DNA from: an uncultured Anaerosacchariphilus sp.
GTDB taxonomy: Bacteria; Bacillota; Clostridia; Lachnospirales; Lachnospiraceae
Assembly: GCA_934373375.1 (NCBI GenBank)
Contig: CAKROP010000161.1
Coordinates: 1 to 5,568 of the forward strand
Direction of reading: 5' to 3'
Length of the DNA stretch: 5,568 nucleotides
Under the pieces are notes generated by a model. The model was not told where the DNA came from. It searched no databases and saw only the letters and a program-made list of their open reading frames with translations. The translations under genes were made by a program, and so were the position numbers. Shown here one piece after another: positions 1-5,568 of the stretch. Every line of letters starts with the position of its first letter. The stretch's first letter is position 1.

Positions 1-12
1 GAATGGAATTAT

Positions 13-39
13 GTCGCTGAAGCGACCCGCCGCAGGCGG
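13..39. repeat. Two abutting small hairpins, first part of a three-hairpin array
   Basis: Two perfect inverted repeats lie back to back. Arms GTCGC (13-17) and GCGAC (22-26) enclose the four bases TGAA. Arms CCGCC (27-31) and GGCGG (35-39) enclose GCA. No base separates them, and a third, longer hairpin starts at position 40. This compact arrangement resembles intergenic REP-type palindromic repeats, or the structured 3' end of a gene to the left of the window. No coding sequence is recognisable here. Membership of a repeat family is inference and cannot be decided from a single copy. Confidence 0.6.
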
Positions 40-69
40 AGAATCCTGCAGAGCAGGATTCTATTTTAT
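40..69 (+). terminator. Probable rho-independent terminator of an upstream gene
   Basis: A perfect 10-bp stem is formed by AGAATCCTGC (40-49) and GCAGGATTCT (53-62), with the 3-nt loop AGA. It is followed by ATTTTAT, a short T-rich tail on the + strand. This fits an intrinsic terminator for a gene left of the window, insulating the tig promoter downstream. The T-tract is short and interrupted, so termination may be partial. The hairpin could equally be the last unit of the palindromic array beginning at 13. Confidence 0.5.
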
Positions 70-110
70 GTGGATAATGAGAAAAATCCCCCATCAGACC
101 TATGTAAATT

Positions 111-119
111 TGGTATAAA
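111..119 (+). promoter_or_regulatory. Possible second, upstream extended -10 element
   Basis: TGG followed by TATAAA (114-119, 5 of 6 to consensus) makes an extended -10 motif 33 nt upstream of the better promoter. No acceptable -35 box is found at 16 to 18 nt spacing. It could be a weak second tig promoter or simply AT-rich leader sequence. Confidence 0.25.
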
Positions 120-122
120 TAC

Positions 123-152
123 TTGATTTTTAAGCCTCACCCATGCTATACT
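123..152 (+). promoter_or_regulatory. Predicted sigma-A promoter for tig-clpP
   Basis: A -35 box TTGATT (123-128, 4 of 6 to TTGACA) is followed after 18 nt by a -10 box TATACT (147-152, 5 of 6 to TATAAT). The bases TGC directly before it form an extended -10 motif, which compensates for the long spacer and imperfect -35. Transcription would start near 159, giving a leader of about 80 nt before the tig ATG. No CIRCE element and no CtsR heptad tandem is visible around it, so the sequence suggests housekeeping rather than classic heat-shock control. Confidence 0.6.
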
Positions 153-195
153 ACTAAAATGACTGTAAGTATGTAAAAATATACACAGAGAATTC

Positions 196-218
196 GTGGA
201 AGGCACAAAGCGCCCCAC
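196..218 (+). promoter_or_regulatory. Leader hairpin immediately upstream of the tig ribosome binding site
   Basis: GTGG (196-199) pairs with CCAC (215-218), and GGC (202-204) pairs with GCC (212-214). An AA bulge interrupts the 5' arm and the loop is 7 nt. The stem ends only four bases before the strong Shine-Dalgarno AAGGAGGA (223-230). It leaves that site unpaired, so it could keep it accessible or act as a protein or RNA contact. The stem is short and the regulatory role is speculative. Confidence 0.3.
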
Positions 219-239
219 ACTTAAGGAGGAAAATAGAAC

Positions 240-1526
240 ATGAGTTTACAGGTTGAAAAATTAGAGAAGAACATGGCGAAGCTGACCGTTGAAGTTCCCG
301 CAGAGGAAGTAGAGGCAGCGCTTCAGAACGCTTATCTGAAGAATAGAAAGCAGATTTCCGTTCCGGGCTTCCGTAAGGGCAAGGTTCCGCGTCAGATGAT
401 CGAGAAGATGTACGGACCGGAAGTATTCTATGATGACGCGGCAAACGCGCTGATTCAGAAGGCATATCCGCAGGCAGCAGACGAGTGCGAGCTTGAGATC
501 GTATCCCGCCCGACCGTAGACATCGTACAGCTGGAGAAGGGCAAGTCCTTCATTTTCACCGCAGAAGTAGCAGTAAAGCCGGAAGTAACCCTGGGCCAGT
601 ACAAGGGCATCGAGGTGGAGAAGGCTGATACTGCCGCAACCGATGAGGAAGTAGCAGCAGAGCTCGACAAGGAGCGCGAGGCAAACTCCAGAACCATCTC
701 CGTAGAGGACAGAGCAGTTCAGGACGGCGATATGACCGTGATCGACTTCGAGGGCTTCGTTGACGGAGAGGCATTCGAGGGCGGCAAGGGAACCGATTAC
801 CCGCTGACCATCGGTTCCGGCGCATTTATCCCGGGCTTTGAGGAGAAGCTGGTAGGCGCTGAGATCGGCAAGGAAGTAGAAGTAGATGTAACCTTCCCGG
901 AGGAGTACCACGCAAAGGAGCTGGCAGGAAAGCCGGCAGTATTCAAGTGTACGGTTAAGGAGATTAAGGTAAAAGAGCTTCCGGAGCTGGATGACGATTT
1001 CGCTCAGGACGTATCTGATTTCGATACTCTGGAGGAGTACAAGGCAGACGTTCGCAAGAAGGTAGAGGAAAAGAAGGCAGCAGACGCTAAGGCAAAGAAG
1101 GAAGACGCTGTCATCGAGAAGATCATCGAGGGCGCTGCCATGGAGATTCCGGACGCTATGGTTGAGACTCAGGCAGAGCGTATGGTAGACGAGTTCGCAC
1201 AGAGACTGCAGATGCAGGGCCTGACCATGGAGCAGTACCTGCAGTTCACAGGCGGTAACGTACAGGCACTGGTTGAGCAGTCCAAGCCGCAGGCACTGAA
1301 GCGTATCCAGAGCCGTCTGGTACTTGAGGCAGTTGTAGCAGCAGAGAACCTGGCTGCATCCGATGAGGAGCTGGACGCAGAGCTTGGAAGAATGGCTGAG
1401 CAGTACAAGATGGAAGTTGAGAAGCTGAAGGAGATGTTCACCGAGGAGGATCTGAAGTCTGTCCGCGAGGATCTGGCTATCCAGAAAGCCGTAGAACTGG
1501 TAACTGATGCAGCAGTAGAGAAATAA
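240..1526 (+). CDS. tig: Trigger factor, ribosome-associated chaperone and peptidyl-prolyl isomerase
   Basis: Trigger factor is the ATP-independent chaperone that docks beside the ribosome exit tunnel and shields emerging chains. The 428-residue product has the usual length and all three parts. The N-terminal ribosome-binding domain carries the signature GFRKGKVPR at residues 43-51. An FKBP-type prolyl isomerase domain spans about 155-245, with the segment IGSGAFIPGFE at 191-201. A long, charged, helical C-terminal chaperone domain runs from about 250 to the end. The ATG at 240 is set by a strong Shine-Dalgarno AAGGAGGA (223-230) at 9 nt. Codon choice is strongly biased (GAG for Glu, AAG for Lys, GCA for Ala, GTA for Val), as expected of an abundant protein. 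clpP follows after 26 nt, so the two are very likely one transcript. Nothing is truncated or missing. Confidence 0.97.
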   Translation: MSLQVEKLEKNMAKLTVEVPAEEVEAALQNAYLKNRKQISVPGFRKGKVPRQMIEKMYGPEVFYDDAANALIQKAYPQAADECELEIVSRPTVDIVQLEKGKSFIFTAEVAVKPEVTLGQYKGIEVEKADTAATDEEVAAELDKEREANSRTISVEDRAVQDGDMTVIDFEGFVDGEAFEGGKGTDYPLTIGSGAFIPGFEEKLVGAEIGKEVEVDVTFPEEYHAKELAGKPAVFKCTVKEIKVKELPELDDDFAQDVSDFDTLEEYKADVRKKVEEKKAADAKAKKEDAVIEKIIEGAAMEIPDAMVETQAERMVDEFAQRLQMQGLTMEQYLQFTGGNVQALVEQSKPQALKRIQSRLVLEAVVAAENLAASDEELDAELGRMAEQYKMEVEKLKEMFTEEDLKSVREDLAIQKAVELVTDAAVEK

Positions 1527-1536
1527 GCAAGATAAT

Positions 1537-1542
1537 AAAGGA
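1537..1542 (+). promoter_or_regulatory. Ribosome binding site that decides the clpP start
   Basis: AAAGGA lies 10 nt before the ATG at 1553, a normal distance. It is 19 nt from the in-frame ATG at 1562 and only 4 nt from the TTG at 1547, so it favours 1553. Homology would favour 1562, because a protein starting there begins MSLVP like Bacillus ClpP. Confidence 0.6.
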
Positions 1543-1552
1543 TTGATTGAAT

Positions 1553-2146
1553 ATGGCAAATATGAGTTTGGTACCTTATGTCATTGAGCAGACCAGCAGG
1601 GGAGAGAGATCTTACGACATCTATTCCCGTCTGCTGAAAGACAGAATTATCTTTCTGGGGGAGGAAGTTACAGACGTATCCGCAAGCCTGATCGTATCCC
1701 AGCTCCTGTTTCTGGAGTCTGAGGATCCGGGTAAGGACATCAGCCTGTATATCAACAGCCCGGGTGGTTCCGTAACCGCAGGTATGGCTATCTATGATAC
1801 CATGCAGTATATCAAGTGCGACGTTTCCACCATCTGTATGGGCATGGCAGCCAGCATGGGAGCATTCCTTCTGGCAGGCGGCGCCAAGGGCAAGCGTATG
1901 GCGCTTCCTAACGCTGAGATTATGATTCACCAGCCCTCAGGCGGAGCACAGGGCCAGGCTACAGACATCAAGATTGTAGCGGATCATATTCTGAAGACAA
2001 AGAAGAAGCTGAACGAGATTCTGGCGGCCAACACAGGACAGCCGCTGGAGGTTATCGCCGCGGACACCGAGCGCGACAACTATATGAGCGCCGAGGAAGC
2101 AGTTGCGTACGGCCTGATTGACAGCATTGTAACAAAGAGACAGTAA
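1553..2146 (+). CDS. clpP: ATP-dependent Clp protease proteolytic subunit ClpP
   Basis: ClpP forms the double-heptamer serine peptidase chamber that degrades chains threaded in by ClpX or other Clp ATPases in the cytoplasm. From the ATG at 1553 the product has 197 residues, a normal length. The catalytic triad is complete: S101 within MAASMGAF, H126 within MIHQP, and D175 at the end of DTERD. Counting from the ATG at 1562 these become 98, 123 and 172, the Bacillus subtilis positions as I recall them. The N-terminal stretch [20 protein letters not shown] is the conserved axial-gate region, and [13 protein letters not shown] (66-78) holds the oxyanion glycines. Starts at TTG 1547, ATG 1553 and ATG 1562 are all possible; 1553 has the best-spaced ribosome binding site. 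The gene sits 26 nt after tig with no terminator between. A propeptide longer than a few residues is not present. Confidence 0.97.
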   Translation: MANMSLVPYVIEQTSRGERSYDIYSRLLKDRIIFLGEEVTDVSASLIVSQLLFLESEDPGKDISLYINSPGGSVTAGMAIYDTMQYIKCDVSTICMGMAASMGAFLLAGGAKGKRMALPNAEIMIHQPSGGAQGQATDIKIVADHILKTKKKLNEILAANTGQPLEVIAADTERDNYMSAEEAVAYGLIDSIVTKRQ

Positions 2147-2148
2147 TA
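2133..2148 (+). repeat. Direct repeat copy 1, at the clpP stop codon
   Basis: CAAAGAGACAGTAATA covers the last codons of clpP (residues KRQ), the TAA stop and two following bases. The same 16 bases recur at 2242-2257, 109 nt downstream, in the spacer before clpX. Confidence 0.85.
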
Positions 2149-2155
2149 AATCCCA

Positions 2156-2180
2156 GCCTGAAGCATTTACTGCTGAAGGC
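2156..2180 (+). promoter_or_regulatory. Hairpin with tandem G-A mismatches after clpP
   Basis: Outer arms GCCT (2156-2159) and AGGC (2177-2180), and inner arms AGCA (2162-2165) and TGCT (2171-2174), pair around the loop TTTAC. Between the two stem segments GA (2160-2161) faces GA (2175-2176), which in RNA is the arrangement for tandem sheared G-A pairs. No T-tract follows, so a terminator is unlikely. It begins 9 nt after the clpP stop and could protect the tig-clpP 3' end, or mark a processing site before clpX. Confidence 0.45.
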
Positions 2181-2191
2181 GTAAGAAAACA

Positions 2192-2219
2192 TTGATTTTA
2201 AATGGATTTTGCATGTAAC
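2192..2219 (+). promoter_or_regulatory. Weak candidate promoter for clpX
   Basis: TTGATT (2192-2197) is followed after 16 nt by TGTAAC (2214-2219), 4 of 6 to the -10 consensus. The -35 box and the T-rich bases after it resemble the tig promoter, but the -10 box is poor and overlaps the arm of a hairpin. Read-through from the tig promoter could supply clpX without it. Confidence 0.2.
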
Positions 2220-2241
2220 TGCGAAGGAACTGAGCAGTTAC
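2215..2241 (+). promoter_or_regulatory. Perfect 8-bp hairpin before clpX
   Basis: GTAACTGC (2215-2222) and GCAGTTAC (2234-2241) are exact reverse complements around an 11-nt purine-rich loop. The 3' arm abuts the duplicated clpP tail, and the clpX ribosome binding site lies about 20 nt further on. There is no T-tract, so termination is unlikely. An mRNA stability element, or a site bound by a protein as a palindrome in DNA, would both fit. The function is unknown. Confidence 0.45.
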
Positions 2242-2257
2242 CAAAGAGACAGTAATA
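2242..2257 (+). repeat. Direct repeat copy 2, duplicated clpP tail in the spacer
   Basis: This is an exact 16-nt copy of the clpP 3' end. Read in the matching frame it gives LPKRQ and a stop, against VTKRQ and a stop in clpP. Sequence further upstream shows only faint resemblance, and the frame is open only from an ATG at 2202 (17 codons, no ribosome binding site). It looks like the remnant of a duplication rather than a gene. Confidence 0.8.
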
Positions 2258-2273
2258 TAGAGGAAATTGTTGA

Positions 2274-3545
2274 ATGGCTAGAATTAGTGATGATAAGGTG
2301 AGATGTTCTTTCTGCGGAAAGACGGGCGACCAGGTACGAAAGATGATATCCGGCCCCAGCGGAACCTATATCTGCGACGAGTGTGTGGAACTGTGCGCCG
2401 AACTGATTGAAGAAGAATTCGAGCACGATGAAGCACAGGAGGAAGAAGTACGGGAGCAGATCAATCTGCTGAAGCCCAAGGAGATCAAAGCAGTCCTTGA
2501 TGATTATGTCATCGGCCAGGAAGAAGCCAAGAAAGTACTTTCCGTGGCAGTCTACAATCATTACAAGCGAATTCTGGCGATGGAAGATAAGAAGGATACT
2601 TCGGACGTGGAGCTGCAGAAGAGTAACGTCCTGCTGCTGGGACCCACCGGTTCCGGTAAGACGCTGCTGGCGCAGACCATGGCCCGCCTTCTGAATGTTC
2701 CGTTTGCCATCGCGGATGCCACATCTCTGACAGAGGCTGGCTATGTAGGCGAGGATGTCGAGAACATTCTGCTGAAAATCATTCAGGCAGCGGATTACGA
2801 TATTGAGCGTGCGGAGCACGGCATTATCTATATCGACGAGATCGACAAGATAACCAGAAAATCTGAGAATCCGTCCATTACCCGCGATGTATCCGGTGAG
2901 GGCGTGCAGCAGGCGCTGCTGAAGATTCTGGAGGGAACCATCGCTTCCGTTCCGCCTCAGGGCGGAAGAAAGCATCCCCATCAGGAACTGATACAGATAG
3001 ATACGACCAATATTCTGTTCATCTGCGGCGGAGCCTTCGAGGGGCTGGAGAAGATCATTGAGCACCGCATGGATCGCAGAAGCATGGGCTTCGGCGCATA
3101 CCTGGGCCGTCCCAATGAAAATGAGGAAATCGGTCATCTGCTTCATGAGATGCTTCCGGAGGATCTGGTAAAATTCGGTATGATCCCGGAGTTTGTGGGA
3201 CGTCTGCCGGTGACAGTAGCGTTGGACGCTCTGACCAGGGACGACATGGTCCGGATTCTGGTGGAACCGAAGAATTCTATCGTAAAGCAGTATAAGAAGC
3301 TGTTTGAACTGGACGGTGTGAAGCTGTCCTTTGAGCGGGAGGCCATTGAGGCCATCGCGGAGCAGACGGTGAAACGGAAGACAGGAGCCCGGGGCTTACG
3401 TTCCATCATGGAAGGCATTATGATGGACACCATGTACGAGATTCCGTCCGATGACAGTATCACCAACTGTATGATTACAAAAGAAGTTGTAGAGGGAACA
3501 GGTACTCCTGTGACCGCCAGCAACGAGATAAAAGCGCGGGCGTAA
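2274..3545 (+). CDS. clpX: ATP-dependent Clp protease ATP-binding subunit ClpX
   Basis: ClpX is the hexameric AAA+ unfoldase that recognises tagged or degron-bearing proteins, unfolds them and passes them to ClpP. The 423-residue product is full length. The N-terminal zinc-binding domain has C11, C14, C34 and C37. Next come Walker A GPTGSGKT (123-130), pore-1 loop GYVGED (156-161), Walker B IIYIDEID (184-191), pore-2 loop RDVSGEG (204-210), the arginine finger R310 in PEFVGR, and sensor 2 GARGLR (371-376). The ClpP-contacting loop reads MGF (271-273) where IGF is usual. An acidic linker at about 44-61 joins the zinc domain to the AAA+ module. The ATG at 2274 has AGAGGA (2259-2264) 9 nt upstream. 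The gene follows clpP in the same direction after 127 nt of structured spacer. All ATPase residues are intact, so the protein should be active. Confidence 0.97.
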   Translation: MARISDDKVRCSFCGKTGDQVRKMISGPSGTYICDECVELCAELIEEEFEHDEAQEEEVREQINLLKPKEIKAVLDDYVIGQEEAKKVLSVAVYNHYKRILAMEDKKDTSDVELQKSNVLLLGPTGSGKTLLAQTMARLLNVPFAIADATSLTEAGYVGEDVENILLKIIQAADYDIERAEHGIIYIDEIDKITRKSENPSITRDVSGEGVQQALLKILEGTIASVPPQGGRKHPHQELIQIDTTNILFICGGAFEGLEKIIEHRMDRRSMGFGAYLGRPNENEEIGHLLHEMLPEDLVKFGMIPEFVGRLPVTVALDALTRDDMVRILVEPKNSIVKQYKKLFELDGVKLSFEREAIEAIAEQTVKRKTGARGLRSIMEGIMMDTMYEIPSDDSITNCMITKEVVEGTGTPVTASNEIKARA

Positions 3546-3556
3546 GTCCGGAGTCA

Positions 3557-3584
3557 GAAAGAGTTCCGTTTGCGGGACTCTTTC
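3557..3584 (+). terminator. Strong 12-bp hairpin between clpX and lon, possible terminator
   Basis: GAAAGAGTTCCG (3557-3568) pairs with CGGGACTCTTTC (3573-3584) around the loop TTTG, with one G-U pair. It starts 12 nt after the clpX stop. The U-rich bases (TCTTTC) are inside the 3' arm and no T-run follows, so it departs from a classic intrinsic terminator. It may terminate partially, protect the clpX mRNA end, or separate clpX expression from lon. Confidence 0.5.
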
Positions 3585-3619
3585 GTGCATAAGATAAGAA
3601 GAAACGAAATACAAATGAG

Positions 3620-3625
3620 AAGGAG
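3620..3625 (+). promoter_or_regulatory. Ribosome binding site for lon, with long spacing
   Basis: AAGGAG lies 12 nt before the lon ATG, a little further than usual. A second purine tract, AAAGGA (3629-3634), is only 3 nt from the ATG and too close to serve. A TGA at 3626-3628 in the lon frame rules out any longer N-terminus. The spacing may make lon translation moderate compared with tig. Confidence 0.6.
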
Positions 3626-3637
3626 TGAAAAGGATTT

Positions 3638-5568
3638 ATGTCAGAATTAACGGAAACCCTACCCGTGGTAGCATTACGCGGAATGACCATCCTTCCCGAC
3701 ATGGTAATACATTTTGACGTGAGCAGGGAGCGCTCGGTGAAAGCCATCGAAGAAGCCATGCTGCGTGATCAGAGAGTCTTTCTGGTAACCCAGAAGGATG
3801 TACAGGTGGAAAATCCGGGACCGGATGATCTTTATCGTATCGGAACCATCGCATCGGTAAAACAGGTCATCAAGATGCCCCAGAAAATTATCCGTGTGCT
3901 GGCCGAGGGCCTGGAACGCGGAGAGCTGTCCCATTTTTCAGAAGAAGGGGACTATCTGGAGGCAGAAATTATCCGGTTTGAGAAGGACAGAGAGCTGGAG
4001 GCGCTGCCGGAAAGCGCCAGGGAAGCCATGGTTCGGAATCTGGCAGAAATCTTCAGCTTTTACTGCCAGGAAAATGGTAAGATGAACAAGGATATGGAAC
4101 GTCAGATTCTGGAGGAGACCGATCTGGAGAAGCTGATGAGCCAGGTACTGATCAACCTGCCGTTGTTCTATGACGATAAGCAGAGACTTCTGGAGGCTGT
4201 GAATCTGTCGGAACGTTATGAACAGCTTTGCCTTTTGATGAATAAAGAGATTGAAATTATGCGGTTCAAGAGAGAACTGCAGCAGAAGGTAAAGGCCCAT
4301 GTGGATAAAGGTCAACGGGAATATCTGCTTCGGGAAGAAATGAAGGTCATCCGGGAGGAGTTAGGAGAGGATAACACCTTTTCCGACGCGGATCATTTCA
4401 CAGAAGAAGTGCAGAAACTGAAGGCCTCCAAGGAAGTGAAGGAAAAGCTGAATAAGGAGATCTCCAGATTTCGCAATATGGGAATGAATTCTTCTGAGAG
4501 CGCAGTCCTTCGTGGTTATATTGAGACTATGCTGGAGCTCCCCTGGGACAAGGCATCCCGGGACAGCAGTGATCTGAAACGTGCAGAAGCGATCCTGAAC
4601 GAGGATCACTATGGCATGGAGAAGGTCAAGGAGCGTGTGCTGGAGTATCTGGCCGTGCGGATCCTGACGAAGAAGGGAAGCAGTCCGATTCTCTGTCTGG
4701 TGGGCCCGCCCGGAACCGGTAAGACCTCTATAGCCCGTTCCATTGCGCGGGCATTGAATAAGAAATATGTCCGCATTTCCCTGGGCGGCGTCCGGGATGA
4801 GGCGGAGATACGCGGTCATCGGAGAACCTATGTGGGCGCCATGCCGGGCCGCATCGCCACGGGCATGAAGCAGGCGGGTGTGAAAAATCCGCTGATGCTG
4901 CTGGATGAGATTGACAAGGTCAGCAGTGATTACAAGGGAGATACCTCATCGGCTCTTCTGGAGGTACTGGATTCCGAGCAGAATAACCGGTTCCAGGATC
5001 ATTATGTGGAGATTCCCATGGATCTGTCGGAGGTGCTTTTTATCGCCACCGCCAACGACGTACAGACCATTCCAAGGCCTCTGCTTGACCGTATGGAGCT
5101 TATTGAGGTCAGCAGCTATACGGAAAATGAAAAGGTACATATTGCCCGCGAGCATTTGATCAGTAAGCAGATGGAGAAGAACGGCCTGAAGGAAGGCCAG
5201 CTTGCTATCAGTCCGAAGGCGCTGGAGGATCTGATTCACAGCTATACCCGCGAGGCCGGCGTGCGCCAGCTGGAGCGTAAAATCGGCGAGGTCTGCCGCA
5301 AAGCGGCCCGGGAGATTCTGGAGAAGAAGAAAAAGAGTGTAAAGCTCACCGAAAATAATCTGGAGAAATATCTGGGCAAGGCCCGTTATCATTATGATAT
5401 GGCCAATGAAACCGATGAGATCGGCATCGTCCGGGGTCTGGCCTGGACCAGCGTAGGCGGCGATACCCTGCAGATCGAAGTCAACATCATGCCCGGAAAG
5501 GGTGAAATCTCCCTGACCGGCCAGCTGGGCGACGTGATGAAGGAGTCCGCGCGGACGGGCTTAAGCTA
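3638..5568 (+). CDS. lon: ATP-dependent protease Lon (LonA type), 3' end beyond the window
   Basis: Lon is a homohexameric cytoplasmic AAA+ protease that degrades misfolded and selected regulatory proteins, with unfoldase and peptidase on one chain. The visible 643 codons start MSELTETLPVVALRG, typical of the N-terminal substrate-binding domain, which spans about 8-200. A helical, charged linker with the motif QREYLLREEMKVIREELG (226-243) follows. The AAA+ module has Walker A GPPGTGKT (356-363), pore loop YVGAMPG (398-404), Walker B LLDEID (421-426), a likely arginine finger at R485, and sensor 2 GVRQLERK (541-548). The start of the protease domain is seen from about 597. The frame is open to the last base. 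The catalytic Ser-Lys dyad should lie beyond the edge, with roughly 130 residues missing. The truncation is by the window, not by mutation. Codon use is less biased than in tig. Confidence 0.97.
   Translation, partial: MSELTETLPVVALRGMTILPDMVIHFDVSRERSVKAIEEAMLRDQRVFLVTQKDVQVENPGPDDLYRIGTIASVKQVIKMPQKIIRVLAEGLERGELSHFSEEGDYLEAEIIRFEKDRELEALPESAREAMVRNLAEIFSFYCQENGKMNKDMERQILEETDLEKLMSQVLINLPLFYDDKQRLLEAVNLSERYEQLCLLMNKEIEIMRFKRELQQKVKAHVDKGQREYLLREEMKVIREELGEDNTFSDADHFTEEVQKLKASKEVKEKLNKEISRFRNMGMNSSESAVLRGYIETMLELPWDKASRDSSDLKRAEAILNEDHYGMEKVKERVLEYLAVRILTKKGSSPILCLVGPPGTGKTSIARSIARALNKKYVRISLGGVRDEAEIRGHRRTYVGAMPGRIATGMKQAGVKNPLMLLDEIDKVSSDYKGDTSSALLEVLDSEQNNRFQDHYVEIPMDLSEVLFIATANDVQTIPRPLLDRMELIEVSSYTENEKVHIAREHLISKQMEKNGLKEGQLAISPKALEDLIHSYTREAGVRQLERKIGEVCRKAAREILEKKKKSVKLTENNLEKYLGKARYHYDMANETDEIGIVRGLAWTSVGGDTLQIEVNIMPGKGEISLTGQLGDVMKESARTGLS

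Noticed and set aside
261..1559. A 432-codon open frame on the minus strand opposite tig
   Set aside because: It mirrors tig almost exactly and is rich in Leu, Cys and Tyr with no recognisable domain. The strong codon bias of tig leaves few stops on the opposite strand, which explains it. tig itself is unmistakable.
1169..1930. A 253-codon minus-strand frame across the end of tig and clpP
   Set aside because: It spans two real genes and their spacer, shows low-complexity Ser runs mirroring the tig codons, and has no motif or plausible start signals.
2202..2255. A 17-codon frame in the clpP-clpX spacer ending in LPKRQ
   Set aside because: No ribosome binding site, very short, and its end is explained by the duplicated clpP tail.
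2238..3146. A 302-codon minus-strand frame opposite clpX
   Set aside because: It lies opposite conserved AAA+ coding sequence and has no recognisable family features. A shadow frame.
3552..3568. A possible CtsR operator before lon
   Set aside because: The first heptad AGTCAGA is close to consensus, but the second, AGTTCCG, is not, and the bases are already explained by the hairpin arm.
3570..3598. A possible lon promoter with TTGCGG and GATAAG
   Set aside because: Only 3 of 6 and 4 of 6 matches, and the -35 overlaps the hairpin loop and arm. Too weak to annotate.
5327..5338. An A-rich stretch in lon that might cause frameshifting
   Set aside because: The codons AAG AAA AAG lack the full A AAA AAG slippery heptamer in the required frame, and the Lys run is normal in this charged part of Lon.

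Overview
This window is a conserved protein quality-control locus. Four genes lie on the + strand in the order tig (trigger factor), clpP (ClpP peptidase), clpX (ClpX unfoldase) and lon (Lon protease, cut off by the right edge). The protein sequences, the moderate G+C of roughly half, the strong purine-rich Shine-Dalgarno sites and the gene order point to a low-to-moderate G+C Firmicute, most likely a clostridial member of the Lachnospiraceae. That placement is inference from remembered family sequences, not from a search.

Layout. Positions 1-62 hold three hairpins that touch end to end. The last has a short T-rich tail and is probably the terminator of a gene to the left, or a REP-like repeat. 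Positions 63-239 carry a good extended -10 promoter, an untranslated leader of about 80 nt with a small hairpin just before the ribosome binding site, and then tig (240-1526). clpP follows after 26 nt and is almost certainly co-transcribed with tig. A 127-nt gap (2147-2273) separates clpP from clpX. It contains two hairpins and a 16-nt exact repeat of the clpP 3' end including its stop codon, so it looks like a remodelled or regulatory spacer. clpX (2274-3545) is followed by a 12-bp hairpin without a clear U-tract, and lon begins at 3638. The window ends at lon codon 643, before the protease catalytic dyad.

How the genes work together. Trigger factor meets nascent chains at the ribosome exit tunnel. 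ClpX recognises, unfolds and feeds substrates into the ClpP chamber. Lon is an independent ATP-dependent protease that combines unfoldase and peptidase in one chain. Clustering them couples folding of new proteins to removal of failed ones.

No previously undescribed system is visible. The coding content is ordinary and intact. The points worth a second look are all in the intergenic DNA, plus a small substitution in the ClpP-contacting loop of ClpX. Long minus-strand reading frames opposite tig, clpP and clpX were judged to be shadows of the real genes.
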